A DNA stretch of 64,000 bases, from the NCBI GenBank assembly GCA_911728435.2, contig OU452201.1:16430001-16494000 (forward strand). Reading direction: 5' to 3'. Below the pieces are notes generated by a model. That model was not told where the DNA came from, ran no database searches, and saw only the letters and a list, made by a program, of their open reading frames with translations. A program made the translations under genes and the position numbers. This document shows positions 45,403-56,159 of the stretch, piece after piece. The number at the start of each line of letters is the position of its first letter. Positions within the stretch are counted from its first letter, which is position 1. The DNA comes from Apoderus coryli (taxonomy: Eukaryota; Arthropoda; Insecta; Coleoptera; Attelabidae).

Positions 45403-45479
45403 TGGGCCTCGTGTTCCAACATAATAGACGCTTTCATAACATCTTTCTTCACAACCGGGCCAATACGAATCCCTGCATA
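45403..45479 (-). CDS. eIF5B: eIF5B, short exon of 77 bp
   Basis: It reads YAGIRIGPVVKKDVMKASIM, then LEHEA and the first two bases of Gln (CA), completed by the next exon. This is the conserved G-I-x-IGPV-x-KKDVMKAS stretch of eIF5B domain III. The acceptor is TTCTTTTCAG ending at 45480; the donor is GTAAGTAA from 45402. The exon is too short to show as an open frame and was placed by the conserved peptide and splice sites. It is flanked by introns of about 12.3 and 6.1 kb. Confidence 0.95.
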
Positions 45480-45633
45480 CTGAAAAGAAGAAACAACAAT
45501 TAAATAATAATAATCATCTGTCATTTTTTACACTTTTGTTATAATGATGAGTAAATTACAAACATGTTTTCTTAAACTATTAAAGAAGTTGCAAGAAAAT
45601 ATTTCCATGTCACTACTAATAGAATTATAATAA
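45480..45633. other. Intron start
   Basis: Short intronic sequence before the next mariner remnant. Nothing else was recognised. Confidence 0.4.
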
Positions 45634-46240
45634 TACGAGGATGGTTGGATAAGTCCGTGACATTTTGAATTTCCCGCGCAGTAACTTTAATGGCAACACT
45701 GTTCCCTTCAACTGTCATCTATCGTTAGACTACCGTAAAATTTTGAGCAAGTTGTGGCATTTAGTATATGTTTGACAATCATTGAAAACAGTTAACCTCG
45801 TTAATTTCTACAAAATTGAATTTCGTCTGCGCAAAAAATCATTACTAAAACAAGAGGAGAGGCTTGATAAATACTATGAAGACTGCAAAGTCAATTTCAA
45901 TGGTTAAAGAATAGCCTAGCTGATAAAATCCATGGAATGATATTGGAATATCGAAGATTAAAAGTGCGTGGGCTGGCTGAGACTGTAAGCATCGCACTGA
46001 GTGGGTGCATCACATATTGCAGGAATTGTTAAGGAAATAGTTTCAAGTTTGTCAATGCACTTTTACAGCCAGAAAAAATTACGATGTTTGTGACTTGGTT
46101 TGGATACAGTATTTTAGAGCCTCCAAGATCCCACATAGTTCCGCATTGTATATTGATGAATTATTTGGAAGCTTCTACTGTTTAACTGTATTTAAGTTTG
46201 TTGTGTCCACGCATAGCTGTCAACCAAGGTAGGAGATTTT
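45634..46240 (+). mobile_element. Mariner remnant (GAGGGTGGTTTGATAAGTCC family), copy 3
   Basis: It starts ACGAGGATGGTTGGATAAGT, followed by the shared leader (CCCGCGCAGTAACTTTAATG). A transposase piece at 45925-45995 translates as DKIHGMILEYRRLKVRGLAE. Later parts around 46070-46240 are heavily decayed. It is the most complete of the three copies in this window but has no open frame. Confidence 0.65.
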
Positions 46241-46884
46241 TCTTTTTCCAATAATTATGAGTTAGAGTGTTGCATTGACAACTGGTAAGTTAGAGTTAAG
46301 TTATATTTTGCAATAAATTAGTTGAAACAAAAAAAAACTGTTTCATTCGATCCATGGTGAAATATTATATTGTAAGTTATAGTTTTTACCCTAAAAATCC
46401 AAGACATCACCATTATACATAAAAAACAGAAAACAGAAGTTTTCTTTTGCATCAAAGCATTTTACAAATTTTATGAATCGAATTTATCACTCAGACCCCT
46501 ATTGGTCAATAGTAGAATATTCCTTTGCGCAGCAACAATTTTCATTGATCTCTCGCCTACATTCATAGTGTCTCCGGTCCAATTACACGTGTTTATCTGG
46601 AATGGGGTCAGTTTTTATGAACTGGAAATAAAAATATAGGGTCTTACATAATAGAAATAATTAGAAAATAAATAAATAAATTACACTATTGCGTAGTAAT
46701 ACAAAAATCCGTAGTGCCACCCTAAAACTTTCCCAGCAAGATATAATATAATCAAAAATATATGACCTGCCCAATGAAACAGAATTTTAATAATAATTAT
46801 TATTATAATTGAATTATTTTCGTTATTTCCAATAAAATAATGTAATAAACTAACTCCTTTATTCAAAAATTAGGAAAAAAAGTA
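46241..46884. other. Intronic stretch, nothing recognised
   Basis: AT-rich; nothing was recognised. Confidence 0.4.
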
Positions 46885-46958
46885 TTGCCAGAGCTGGGTT
46901 TCGAACTCAGAACATTCCGTATGCGAAGTGCAGGCTCTATCAATGACGCCACAAAGCC
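46885..46958 (-). repeat. tRNA-like sequence, possibly a SINE head
   Basis: On the minus strand TGGCGTCATTGATAGAGCC resembles a pol III A box/D arm, and AGTTCGAAACCCAGCTCTGG resembles a B box and T arm (stem CTGAG against CCCAG, loop TTCGAAA). The anticodon arm and acceptor stem do not close well, so it is not a working tRNA. A tRNA-derived SINE or tRNA pseudogene is the likeliest reading. No second copy was seen in the window. Confidence 0.4.
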
Positions 46959-47027
46959 TGTAATTAATTACCACATATATTCTTATAACACTCCTGTGAA
47001 ACAACAATTCGTTGTTATTTTTGGTCG

Positions 47028-47062
47028 ACTGTGAGCTCACTTGGCACCCACTTTGCACAAGG
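47028..47062 (-). mobile_element. Scrap of mariner family 3
   Basis: On the minus strand GTGCAAAGTGGGTGCCAAGT and the following GAGCTCACAGTCGACC match 25060-25095 and 41559-41585 of the family 3 mariners. Only about 35 bases remain. Confidence 0.65.
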
Positions 47063-48029
47063 ATAAGATAGGTTTATGCCTTTTGTTTTTGTTTCTCACA
47101 GGGTTAAAATTTATAACAGTATATACTGCCTTTTTGTAGTTCTACATTATTTAGTTTTCAGTTCGTAAGTTATAATTTGCATAATATTTTTGTTTTGTTT
47201 TATAGAACTGCAAATAAACTGATTTATTATTATTATTATTATTATAATATTGAAATCGCTGGTTCGGATTTTAGGAAAAGTATTATTATCCTTACATTAA
47301 AGAACAACAATGTATAACACGTACTTGGCAATAAATTTCAAGCAGTCATTTATATCATTGAATTGCGTAAAAGAGCTTGTTCAAGTGTGCCACAATCTCT
47401 TTTTATATCCTGATTTTTTGTTTCGTTCCTATTATGCTGATATAATATAAAAGAGAGGAGTAAGTAGTTGTTTTTTTTTTTGCCTTGAAAATATAAAAGA
47501 AGATAAACACTGCTATATACCAAAGGCATTATGGTATGATATAATAAAATATCATCATCTCATCTCTTAAGACGGAAGCTACGTGCACCAGACAAAAGAA
47601 AAAAATCCACCGTGTCAAATGAAATAACAGAATGATGTGATTTTTCTTTTTGTTTTGTTCTTCATAATCTTTCGTCTTTCTGTTTTTAATGCGGTTGTAT
47701 CAGCACGTTCTCTGCATCCGTTTTTACTACTCTCCGGTGTTTGGTTATTTATTTATTTAATACTCTTATCAAAGATTTTTATTTTTAGTATTATACAGGA
47801 CGATTTTTAAGTTAAGAATAATTTTAATAGACAAGATACACAAAGAACACAACTTGTTCCCAAATATACAAATGTACTTTATGATTCAATAAAAAACAAT
47901 CAAAATAATAAAAACTGTGTTTTCTATTTAATTCAAATCTTGCGTTAATTTTGGGACACCCTTTATATTACATGTTCGTGGTCGTGTTGATGTGCGTTGC
48001 TCTTATGTGTATAACAAGCTAAAAAAGAT
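47063..48029. other. Intronic stretch with a LINE tail
   Basis: An ATT microsatellite at 47225-47247, preceded by AACTGCAAATAAACTG, looks like the 3' end of a plus-strand LINE, but no coding part was recognised upstream. The rest is AT-rich, with nothing else seen. Confidence 0.35.
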
Positions 48030-48075
48030 TCACTTATGATGAGTGATTGACACTCGAAACAGGAGTTCGACTTTC
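48030..48075 (+). ncRNA. Hammerhead-like motif, degenerate
   Basis: CTTATGA (48033-48039; consensus CTGATGA, G5 changed) is followed by an extra T. A perfect stem II is GAGTG (48041-48045) with CACTC (48051-48055) around ATTGA, then GAAA at 48056-48059. The stem III/stem I part is not maintained. Downstream, TTCGACTTTCATTTC resembles the flank of the 22.2 kb motif. It is probably a dead member of family 2. Confidence 0.35.
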
Positions 48076-48120
48076 ATTTCCGTGCTAAAATTCTAGTAAT
48101 TTATACTTGGAGGAATTTTA

Positions 48121-48785
48121 TAATAATAATATTCTTTATTGTCTAACAGGTTACAGACCCAATTACAAGACAATATAACTAAATAAATAAGCTACTATAA
48201 TAATAAACTAATTTATAATCCTACAAAACAAAATACGCACACACATCAGATGGCCAGATTTTGCAGGAACCGAGACAATTGAGCGCAGAAAGATCTTACA
48301 GGCTCATTGAAATAGTTAATTTCTTGACTAAATCCTTCTATGTTACATGTTTGGCATGCTCGAAGTAGTGGTGCTTTGGATTCATAATTAGTACGAAAAA
48401 CAGGAACGTGAAATAGTCTGCTACTCCTCGCAGAGGGGCGCGGTATGTTAAAATTTAACGATCGGAGTATATTTGAACAGTCCACCCAGCTATTTATAAT
48501 CTTAAACAGAAAGAGTTGTCCGGCATACACTCTGCGAGCAGCCAGCGAAACCATTTGAAAGCGATCGAGCAGTGCTCTATGATGGGAATCTACCGTCAAT
48601 TTTAAACGCTAAATATTTAAAGATGCATGAGATTGGTAAATGGGAGACCATATTATAGATGCGTACTCAAGCTTAATCTTACCAGAGCACAATACAAATT
48701 GGTTACACATTGAATATCACTAAAATCTTTGGTAACACGAAACAAAAAGCCAAGCATGCGTAGTGCATCTCGGGTAATACTTTGA

Positions 48786-48825
<40 letters not shown>

Positions 48826-50790
48826 CGGACTTTATTTTCAACTCGGCGAAGATCAGCAAAGGCTGTTTGCTTAACCGAGCATATATACACGAATTAAATA
48901 CAATAGGTACTTACACTACACTATCTAAATAAACAAATTTGAGTTCTCACAAAGAAAAAAAAAAATATATATATTAAAAGAAAACCAAAAAGAAAACGAA
49001 ATATCATGACAACAATATATCATTAGCAATAATTTTCAATAATTTTCAACAACAATAATCAAACAAACATTCATGTAACACATAAATGCAAAAACAGGTA
49101 GGGTGAGACAGAGCATCAGCCATTGTTCAAAAGGTACTCCTTATAATTATTTTTAAAGCTATAGGTTGACAGCAATTTCATTTCTGCAGGTATTTTATTA
49201 TACAAATGAGAAGCAACATAGGAGAACGAACGTTCAAATAAAGCAGATCTATGTTTTGGTATGCTGAGGAGGTGGCGGTATCGCGTATCTCTATCATGCA
49301 CAATATGTCTGTGACATAGTTTCTCTCTCAGGTATGATAATTAAATGACAATTCAGTGTCGACGTAAACTCCAAGATCCCTGACAACATCACAAGACTCA
49401 AGCGCAGTGATAGCGATATTCAAAAACAGTTTTCGATTTCGAAAATATGACAAACATACATTTATTAATATTTAAAGGCAATTTATTATAGCTACACCAA
49501 TCTTCAAGCTTAGATAACTCGCGCTGCAACAATACGCAATCCGAAGTGTCTCGGATAACACGATACAACTTCAGATCGTCTGCAAACATCAAATGGTTGC
49601 TTGTAAGTTCCTGGGATATGTCATTAATGAAAATTGAAAATATTAATGGTGCCAAACAGCTGCCCAGAGGCGCTCTGCTGGTGGGTGTGAAAGTTTCCGA
49701 TTTATGTCCATTGTATTCGACATAGTGTTGTCGATCAGACAGGTAGGAGGCAAAAAACGTTAAAAGATCCTCATGAAAACCCAACCTCGACATTTTCCGT
49801 AGGACAAGCGAATGATCCAGCTTATCGAAAGCCTTCGAAAAATCTGTATAAATCACATCGATCCGCAGACCCTCCCCGAGGGTACGAAATACATCCTCTA
49901 GAAAACAGGTTAGGTTGGTTACTGTAGAGCGGCCTGGGAAAAAACCGTGTTGCTATGGATCAATCTGAGTAAATATTTTTCGGTGTAATGCCGCTTCAAA
50001 AACCTTCGAGAAGTTGGGCAGAAGCGAGACGGGTCTAAAATTTTCAACATGATCATTCTCAGCAGATTTATGGATTGGGCAAATGCGGGAAATTTTCCAA
50101 GTTTTTGGGAATATATTGGATCTCAGAGACCTATTAAACAGAGTCTGCAGTGGAACGGCGAAAACAGACGCACAATCTCGTAAAATGAAAGCCGGGATGT
50201 CATCCGGTCCCGAAGTCATTTTGGGCTTTAATTGTTTGAGTGACATGAGAACATCATCGATATCAAGCTGACCCACCGCGGAAGAAGAAGAATGCACCTC
50301 CTGAGGGTGGGCACCATCAACATATACGCTATTGAAGTAATTGGCGAAAGCGTTTACAACGCCTTGGGGTGTTGAGTATTCAGCACCATCCGCACCATAC
50401 ATAACACACGGGATTCTGGATTTGCGCTTCTTATTCTGTACATAGCCTCTTTGGATCTGTTTTCAATGAATTTTGAACTTCCACCAAGTAATTGTTATAT
50501 GCAGCAGTTATCTTATGTTTGATTCTGACTCTTAAATCCCTAAAGATGTTAAAACTGTTCAAACACTGCGTAGATTTCCATCTTTTCAGATGTTTTGACT
50601 TTTCCCGTATGTCGCAGATTAAGTCCCATGTGTACCAACATGGATACTTGTATTTTTTAGAGTGGATTTTTTTAAGAAACAATGGGATATTTTCTGCCTG
50701 TACATTTGTAAGAACTGTGTTTTCTAAAAATCGTGTGTATATACAATATATGTATTGCAAATGGTATGGACAGCTAAATATTTTCAATAG
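48121..50790 (-). mobile_element. LINE family 1, copy C: longest copy, split by another LINE
   Basis: From the 5' side on the minus strand: a linker with KYPCWYTWDLICDIREKSKH (50431-50787), YSTPQGVVNAFANYFNSVY and KPKMTSGPDDIPAFILRDC (49953-50402). Next come KTWKISRICPIHKSAEND and FRPVSLLPNFSKVFEAAL, then VIYTDFSKAFDKLDHSLVL, APLGSCLAPLIFSIFINDIS and LMFADDLKLYR with the catalytic ADD (49398-49856). A second LINE interrupts at about 49330-48785. The C-terminus resumes as RDALRMLGFLFRVTKDFSD and (48246-48599) TVDSHHRALLDRFQMVSLAA. The 3' tail at 48121-48170 carries the family signature. It has the full polymerase span but no visible endonuclease, and is broken. Confidence 0.88.
48785..49335 (-). 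mobile_element. LINE 3' end nested in LINE family 1 copy C
   Basis: The minus-strand frame at 49116-49301 reads RYRHLLSIPKHRSALFERSF, then SYVASHLYNKIPAEM. This is the C-terminal end of a different LINE family, related to those at 20308 and 53440. Its tail is an AAT/ATT microsatellite at 48788-48824. Copy C coding sequence lies on both sides, so this one is younger. Confidence 0.75.
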
Positions 50791-51323
50791 TTATAGAGAA
50801 TAATTATTAAAATTAAAATTTACAACACAACATAAATAAATACCCACTAAAATATTTTAATACTCAAAGCACGTACATCGATTATCTTATTATTATTGGC
50901 AAATGGTGCTGGATGCTTAATTAATATTTATTTTCAATTTTGCATTTTGATTACCCACTATTCATTTCTGCCAGTATGGTATTTCCAAGAATGACAAAAC
51001 AAAAATAAACAGATAAATAAAATTATTCTCTGTATATACCAACAAACGAATATCTCCCACGGACTTCCGGTCTTAAAGGCTTCTTGTTTAGGCCCCGCTA
51101 TCTCAACATCCGATCTAAGCACCACACATACACATTTATATATTTTATGTATGCGTATACCTAACAAGTCATTGGCGTACCTACCTACATGCAAATTCAA
51201 TTTAATTGTTATTTATTTATTAGCTCTCCATACCATATTATGCAATACCGATTTGAAAGGGAATTGGATTGAATAATTATGTAACAAGAACAAATAAACA
51301 GTAAATTGAATTAACATATAAAC
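50791..51323. other. Intronic stretch, nothing recognised
   Basis: AT-rich sequence between LINE copy C and a hAT-like end. Nothing was recognised. Confidence 0.4.
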
Positions 51324-51375
51324 CAGGGGTCGCCAAACTACGGTCCGCGGACCAAATCCGACCCGCGATAGTTTA
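51324..51375 (+). mobile_element. hAT-like terminal sequence
   Basis: CAGGGGTCGCCAAACTACGG followed by TCCGCGGACC has the CAGGGGT-x-GCCAA form of many hAT ends. No matching opposite end or target duplication was found, so it is a solo, truncated end. Confidence 0.45.
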
Positions 51376-51454
51376 AGACTAGTGTCATCAATCTGGAAAC
51401 ACAGAATGATATTAATTACTCGGTTTTATTAACTTGCAAGGTAAAACTTAACGA

Positions 51455-51770
51455 CAGAGGGCGCAACTTGTCACATAGCTGGTGCCACAATTGATTTATT
51501 GAAGGAAACGTTTGGTAACCGCATAGTTTCACATATCGGACCCGTGATTTGGCCTCCAAGATCGTGCGAATTACCGCCGCTAGATTATTTTCTGTGGAGA
51601 TACGTGAAGTCGCTAGTCTACGCCGATAAGCCCGAAACGATTGACCACTTGGAGGACAACATTCGCCGCGTTATTGCCGATATACGGCCACAAATGTTGG
51701 AAAAAGTCATCGAAAATTGGACTTCCAGATTAAACTACGTCCGAGCTAGCCGTGCCAGAAGTCATATTTA
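51455..51770 (+). mobile_element. Tc1/mariner-type transposase C-terminus
   Basis: The frame at 51499-51771 reads KETFGNRIVSHIGPVIWPPR, SCELPPLDYFLWRYVKSLVY, ADKPETIDHLEDNIRRVIAD, IRPQMLEKVIENWTSRLNYV, then RASRARSHI and a stop. It is the best kept C-terminus of the WPPRSCDLTPLDYFLWG family in this window. The DLTP is ELPP here, so the catalytic acid is changed or shifted. The N-terminal two thirds are missing. Confidence 0.75.
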
Positions 51771-52408
51771 AATTATAATGCCAGAAGATTTTTTTTCTTG
51801 GATTCACAATGGCACATAACCTACAAAAAAAATCCCATAGTAAGAGGTTCATAAATAATTAAATGAAAGTGGACAAATAATATGGATATATGGGTGCGAT
51901 AAATTTCGAATGAATGCGACTGACCGGACACCAATAAAATAACATTTTGACCGAGGAGCCCATTTCTTGTGTACTTGTGTGAGAGAATTGTGAATCCTTT
52001 ATACTGTTCTAGGTTATTTAATAATAAAGAAATAGGGTTTTGCGCCATATTATTAGGGCGATTCTAATTAAAATGAAATGGAATTCATGAATTATTCAAA
52101 TTTTGATAGTGATTTCAAATTATGCAGCTAAAATGTTCATAAAAATTGTCATTAATAGTCAGATTAGATCATTTTCCTTGTGAAATAAATTAAAGAAAAT
52201 AAGAAGATTTGTTGCCAAATAAACCCTGACTCAACGTCAAATTTAAACTCTAACAAAGTGCGACGACCAATGAATACTTTTATTTATAAATGTTACAGAA
52301 AGTGGTACAAAAAACCATAAAAAAGCCAAGTATTAAATTGATATGTTATGGAACAGGGAACGTCAAGCGTTACATTGCATTTCTAGCATTTTGTTGATAT
52401 TCGAAATA
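51771..52408. other. Intronic stretch, nothing recognised
   Basis: AT-rich; nothing was recognised. Confidence 0.4.
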
Positions 52409-52786
52409 GGTTTTAAAATCTAAAAGAGCAGCCTTTTTTAATTATTGTTCATTATCGATATTTTAATCCGTTTTCAAGAGAAAACGATTTAATGCAGATT
52501 ATATTTACATCCTAGGTTTTGTTAACAAATTCTTAATTTTGAAAATTTACAAGAAAACCAAAACAAAATCTAATAAATATGATCCTTTAAAGCAGTTGTG
52601 CGAAGTGTGCACCATTCATTTCGACACATTTTGTAATTTGTTTTCTGAGAGAGACACGAATTCAAATAAAGTGGAGCGGTTGGAAGCAAATTAAATCGTT
52701 TATTCTTGAAAACGGATTACAATATTGAAAATGAACAAGAATTAACTTTTCACGAAAAAGAGGCTGCTCTTTCAAATTTTAAAACC
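52409..52786. mobile_element. MITE with about 90-bp terminal inverted repeats
   Basis: GGTTTTAAAATCTAAAAGAG at 52409 is mirrored at 52767-52786. GAGCAGCC and AATCCGTTTTCAAGA are mirrored further in, so the symmetry extends to about 52505 and 52690. The element is 378 bp, has no transposase and no obvious target duplication. It is not related by eye to the other MITEs here. Confidence 0.7.
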
Positions 52787-53025
52787 CAATTTAGCATTAG
52801 ATATACAGAGTGAAAAGCTATGACACAATTCACCATAGCAATAGCACAGTATAATAAATAATACAGTATTCTGACTTTCCGCTTGCGAGCCGTCCTGCGC
52901 ATTTCGTCGCGCATGCCGCCATTATGGGTTACAACGTCACAATAATCACATAGACGTAGATAAATACCGTTCACTCCTGTGTTCAATATATAGTTCATTG
53001 TCGGCGTGTACGAGATAAATAAATA
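52787..53025 (+). promoter_or_regulatory. GC-richer patch before a possible THAP exon
   Basis: Bases 52880-52930 are CpG-richer (TCCTGCGCATTTCGTCGCGC). The piece GCCGCCATTATGGGTTACAA also occurs, with changes, in reverse complement at about 54222-54241, so part may be repeat-derived. It could be a promoter for the exon at 53026, but that is inference. Confidence 0.25.
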
Positions 53026-53221
53026 TTGTATTTAAATCTAATTCTGTTTTGCGTTTTTGGTATAGTGTTCGTGAGAATTAAAAGGATTTTATTTTTATTA
53101 ACGTATCTTATGATTAATACAATGAACAATCAGGGAGGACATGTGTGTGCTGCAAAATGTTGTCCCAATAAGCGGTACACTTGCTCTAAACATTTTTTCG
53201 CTTTCCCACAGATCCTGTTAG
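53026..53221 (+). CDS. Possible first exon with a THAP-type zinc-finger start
   Basis: Within a 67-codon frame, a likely start at 53110 or 53122 gives MNNQGGHVCAAKCCPNKRY, then TCSKHFFAFPQ. A C-x(2-4)-C pair followed by F-x-x-FP is how THAP DNA-binding domains begin. The frame is cut by a good donor (TTAG followed by GTGAGTAA) at 53221/53222, which is where a second exon would supply the distal C-x2-H pair. I found no such exon downstream. It may belong to a host gene, a P-element-like transposase or chance. It runs antisense inside an eIF5B intron. Confidence 0.35.
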
Positions 53222-53439
53222 GTGAGTAATAAGTAAAAATAAAGATGAATACTAGATAATTTTACGTTTATAACAACTATTTGTATAACCGTAAAATTTA
53301 TATTACGAAATGGCAGTATCTAATATGTTTTTAAACTAAATGAAAGTAAAACATAAACACAAGTTGTTTCGTGGCGAGATAGTATGATAACGCAATCAGC
53401 TAGGGGTTATATTGACAATATATATATATAGCCCTTGTT
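53222..53439. other. Short unassigned gap
   Basis: AT-rich; a TA microsatellite at 53420-53432. Nothing else was recognised. Confidence 0.35.
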
Positions 53440-54030
53440 TGACTAAAATTGCTGAGAACAGGATTCAGTTGATGCAGAATTCAGGCACACGGCTTGTATG
53501 TGGAATTCGTAGGGGTGAAAGAGACTAGCAATAAGATTAAGGAAATTGGCTGATTAAGAATGAAACAACGTCGGATTTTCATTCACTAATTTTGACTAAT
53601 AAAAATCATCAGATGGAAATAGGCGGAATACTTATATGAAAGATTGAAGTTCCGGGGATTGGTGTATAATGTGAATATTCCTCATAAAACTGTCATTACG
53701 CCACCGCTAGACTGAACATCAATCCTTGAGCGGTCATTTTCCTATACGGTTTCAAAATATTACAACGCTCTACCGGAGAATATAAAAAGTTTACAGGGGT
53801 TTTCGTTTAAGAGCGCTGTGTGACACGTAATAGAACAAATTAATTTGCAAACATAAGCTACCTACTTAATTCGGCCAGCGATGTAAAACTATTTTCAGAT
53901 AGGTTTAAGCTAAAATATAAGTTACGTTTAGGTTAAGTTAGGAAGCACTGCTTCAACTTTTATAAAAATGTCTTTTTTACTAATAATGTCTGTATTATTG
54001 TTGTGTTTATTATTATTATTATTAAAAATC
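53440..54030 (+). mobile_element. LINE C-terminal remnant with ATT tail
   Basis: Starting at about 53440, shifted frames read PCLTKIAENRIQLMQNSGTR, LVCGIRRGE and, at 53720-53800, ILERSFSYTVSKYYNALPEN, then IKSLQGFSFKSAV. These are the post-reverse-transcriptase landmarks of the LINE family also seen at 20308 and 49116. An ATT repeat at 54009-54022 marks the 3' end. Several stops. Confidence 0.65.
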
Positions 54031-54519
54031 ACCCAATCATGTCAAAATTTAACTGATACCCCCACTCAAGGCTGTTTTCAATCACTATGACACACCACAA
54101 ATATTTCTGAAATTGACAGCGATATTATTATGTACTTAAATATTTTTACAAAAATGAAAATACAGTACTGTGGTTAGAAACCGAAAACTATAATTATTCT
54201 TAGTCAGGACCTGACTTGTAACCCAAAATGGCGGCGGAATACGTCACAGTTTATTTCAAAGTGCCAACGTGGAGTCGGAATGCTGTGGCAATAGTTTGTA
54301 AATAGCGCCCCCTATGAGCAACCTCAAGGAAATTAACATATTCGTTTTTCTCACACCAAAAAATTTTAAAGTGGATAGCCCAAACCATCCATTCCTAAAC
54401 CATTAACATTTGGATAAGGCAAGTTTGGGTCAATCATCATTATTTGACCCGTAGTATCGCCAGTTAATGGTTGTCCCATTGTTAATGAAACACTCTGTAT
54501 ACCAGTTATGCAACTCTTT
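54031..54519. other. Intronic stretch, partly GC-rich
   Basis: Bases 54215-54320 are GC-richer (AAAATGGCGGCGGAATACGT) but not coding. Nothing else was recognised. Confidence 0.35.
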
Positions 54520-54900
54520 TGAAGCGCAGCACTCGCCGCTGCATTTACACGGTCAACAGTTTTTACGATTTTTGCAAAATGATCTGCCAGCCTTGCCAGA
54601 AGAAGTACCTTTAAGCGTGCGTAGAAATATGTGCTTTCAGTTAGATGACGATCCATCACATTTTCCCCGCCAAGTACGGCAATTTTTAACAAATACCTAT
54701 CAAAGAAGATGGATAGGAAGGGGTGGAAGAATTTATTGGCCACCGCAGTCCCCGGATCTCCTTTGGATTCCCTTGTTTGTGAGAACCAATTCATGATGCG
54801 GTGCAAGAAATACGAAATAATCTGGCAGTAGTAATCTTCAAAGAACTTAAGGTACAGGCTATGCATTCGGGCTGCAGAAAGACATTTACTGTAACATTTA
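54520..54900 (+). mobile_element. Transposase fragment (RWIGRGG-x-WPP-x-SPDL family)
   Basis: The plus-strand frame reads LPEEVPLSVRRNMCFQLDDD, PSHFPRQVRQFLTNTYQRRW, then IGRGGRIYWPPQSPDL. This matches the second catalytic Asp (Q-x-DG-x-P-x-HF, here QLDDDPSHF) and the following GRGG-x-WPP-x-SPDL block of an insect Tc1/mariner-related transposase. Sequence degrades after 54790. The minus-strand frame at 54366-54866 is its shadow. It probably belongs with the N-terminal piece at 26040-26345. Confidence 0.65.
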
Positions 54901-55034
54901 TTGCAAAAATTTTCTTAAATTCTGTTAAGTATTATTGTTATAACCTCATTAAATATTCCAGGTTAGAGATAAAAATATTATTGACTAAAAATACAAATTG
55001 CACGAAAAAAATTAAGTTTTCCATAAAATCTTGT

Positions 55035-55205
55035 TGTCTTTCAACTCTCGTACTAGTATAAGCTCTTCGTAAATATTGGAAATTTGGGTCACACTGCCTG
55101 CCGATCACCACTGATGAGTTGTGGATCAACCAAACGGCCCGTCTGGTGGAGGCATGATAGTGCGTAATAAATTTCCAACATAACTAAAAGTCTTGTTACT
55201 TTATG
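55035..55205 (+). repeat. Ribozyme-bearing dispersed repeat, copy 2
   Basis: It aligns with 15768-15950: CTAGTATAA, GGAAATTTGGGTCACACTGC, the ribozyme-like core, then CCAACATAACTAAAAGTCTT and CTTTATGTAACAAGC. Compared with copy 1, the stem III/stem I region differs most. No protein frame is conserved between the copies. Confidence 0.75.
55105..55151 (+). ncRNA. Hammerhead ribozyme-like motif, intact helices, one core change
   Basis: All three helices form. Stem I is CACCA (55107-55111) with TGGTG (55145-55149), plus a T-G pair. Stem II is GTTG (55119-55122) with CAAC (55128-55131), loop TGGAT. Stem III is ACG (55135-55137) with CGT (55141-55143), loop GCC. The core CTGATGA is at 55112-55118, and the expected cleavage is after GTC at 55144. 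The one defect is CAAA instead of GAAA (C at 55132, position G12), a general-base residue, so this copy should be inactive. Copy 1 has the G. Confidence 0.7.
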
Positions 55206-56045
55206 TAACAAGCATTTCGAAAAATCAAATTTTTTGTAAAAATAAAAATTACTGAAAACGGTGATGTTTTTCTATCACCTCATTTAGTTTGGACCATGAC
55301 TTTTGAGAACCCTGTATATGCGCAACATTCTGTCTGCAAATTCAACAGTAATCTTGAATTTGGTACACTCGTTTTGTTTTGTAAACGTCGTCGCTATAAA
55401 TACATTTTATAAAATAATTAAATTATCCAAAGTCGTGTACAGAACTTAATGAAAATAAAAACTATTATGTCGAAGAATTACGTAGGCTGAGCAGAAGTAA
55501 ACGAATTTATTTAAAAAAAGTGTTAAGACTCAAGCTGCATAAACTTGGTAAGTATAATCCATTATCGAAAAAAACGGAGATTAGAATATATACAGGATGT
55601 AGATCGTTTGCAACCCCAGTTAATTATAAACATGTAACGGGTTATTATTGTGATGGTAGAAAGAGGTCATGTACAGCATACAGTAGCGGACTTTATTTTT
55701 TATATTTTATTTCATAGAAAAATCTCGTCAAATGTGTAATGTATTTTCTACATATATTGATAGAAATTATGCAGACACTCCTTTTTGAATAAAGACGAAA
55801 TGCTTACAGTCCCAACACATCAATAATAAATTAAAATCAACAATTTCAATTTTTGAGTAGGTATTCACAATACCAGACAAACATAAAATTTGAAACATAA
55901 CACTCGTAATAATTTATAAGAATTGTTTAAAGCTTATTAAACTTATTCTGAAAACTTACAATTGAACAGCAAAGTCTTAGCTTTAAGGCTATGCTGAACT
56001 TCGCCCTGTGCGCAATAAACATTAAGTAATTATGTAATATTGTAC
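55206..56045. other. Intronic stretch, nothing recognised
   Basis: A 65-codon plus-strand frame at 55520-55717 has no known domain. AT-rich otherwise. Confidence 0.4.
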
Positions 56046-56159
56046 AGGGTGAGCAAAACTCGATGTCCCAGCTCTGTTATGAGAAAATGAAAAACGATAG
56101 AAACATTCTGAAAAAGAGGTTCTTAAATGAAATTCAGTAAGCTCCCTTTTAACCCACAT
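56046..56159 (+). repeat. Dispersed repeat, inverted relative to 1-126
   Basis: It starts ACAGGGTGAGCAAAACTCG, continues with GATGTCCCAGCTCTGTTATG and GAAAAACGATAGAAA, and matches the reverse complement of the first 126 bases of the window. It lies at the truncated end of the Penelope fragment. Confidence 0.7.

Noticed and set aside
46885..46958. Functional tRNA gene
   Set aside because: The acceptor and anticodon stems do not pair and the anticodon loop lacks a proper T33, so only a tRNA-derived relic is supported.
50492..50803. A 103-codon plus-strand frame
   Set aside because: It is the shadow of the minus-strand LINE family 1 linker region.
54366..54866. A 166-codon minus-strand open frame
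   Set aside because: It is the shadow of the plus-strand transposase fragment carrying RRWIGRGG and WPPQSPDL. The plus strand has the recognisable motifs.
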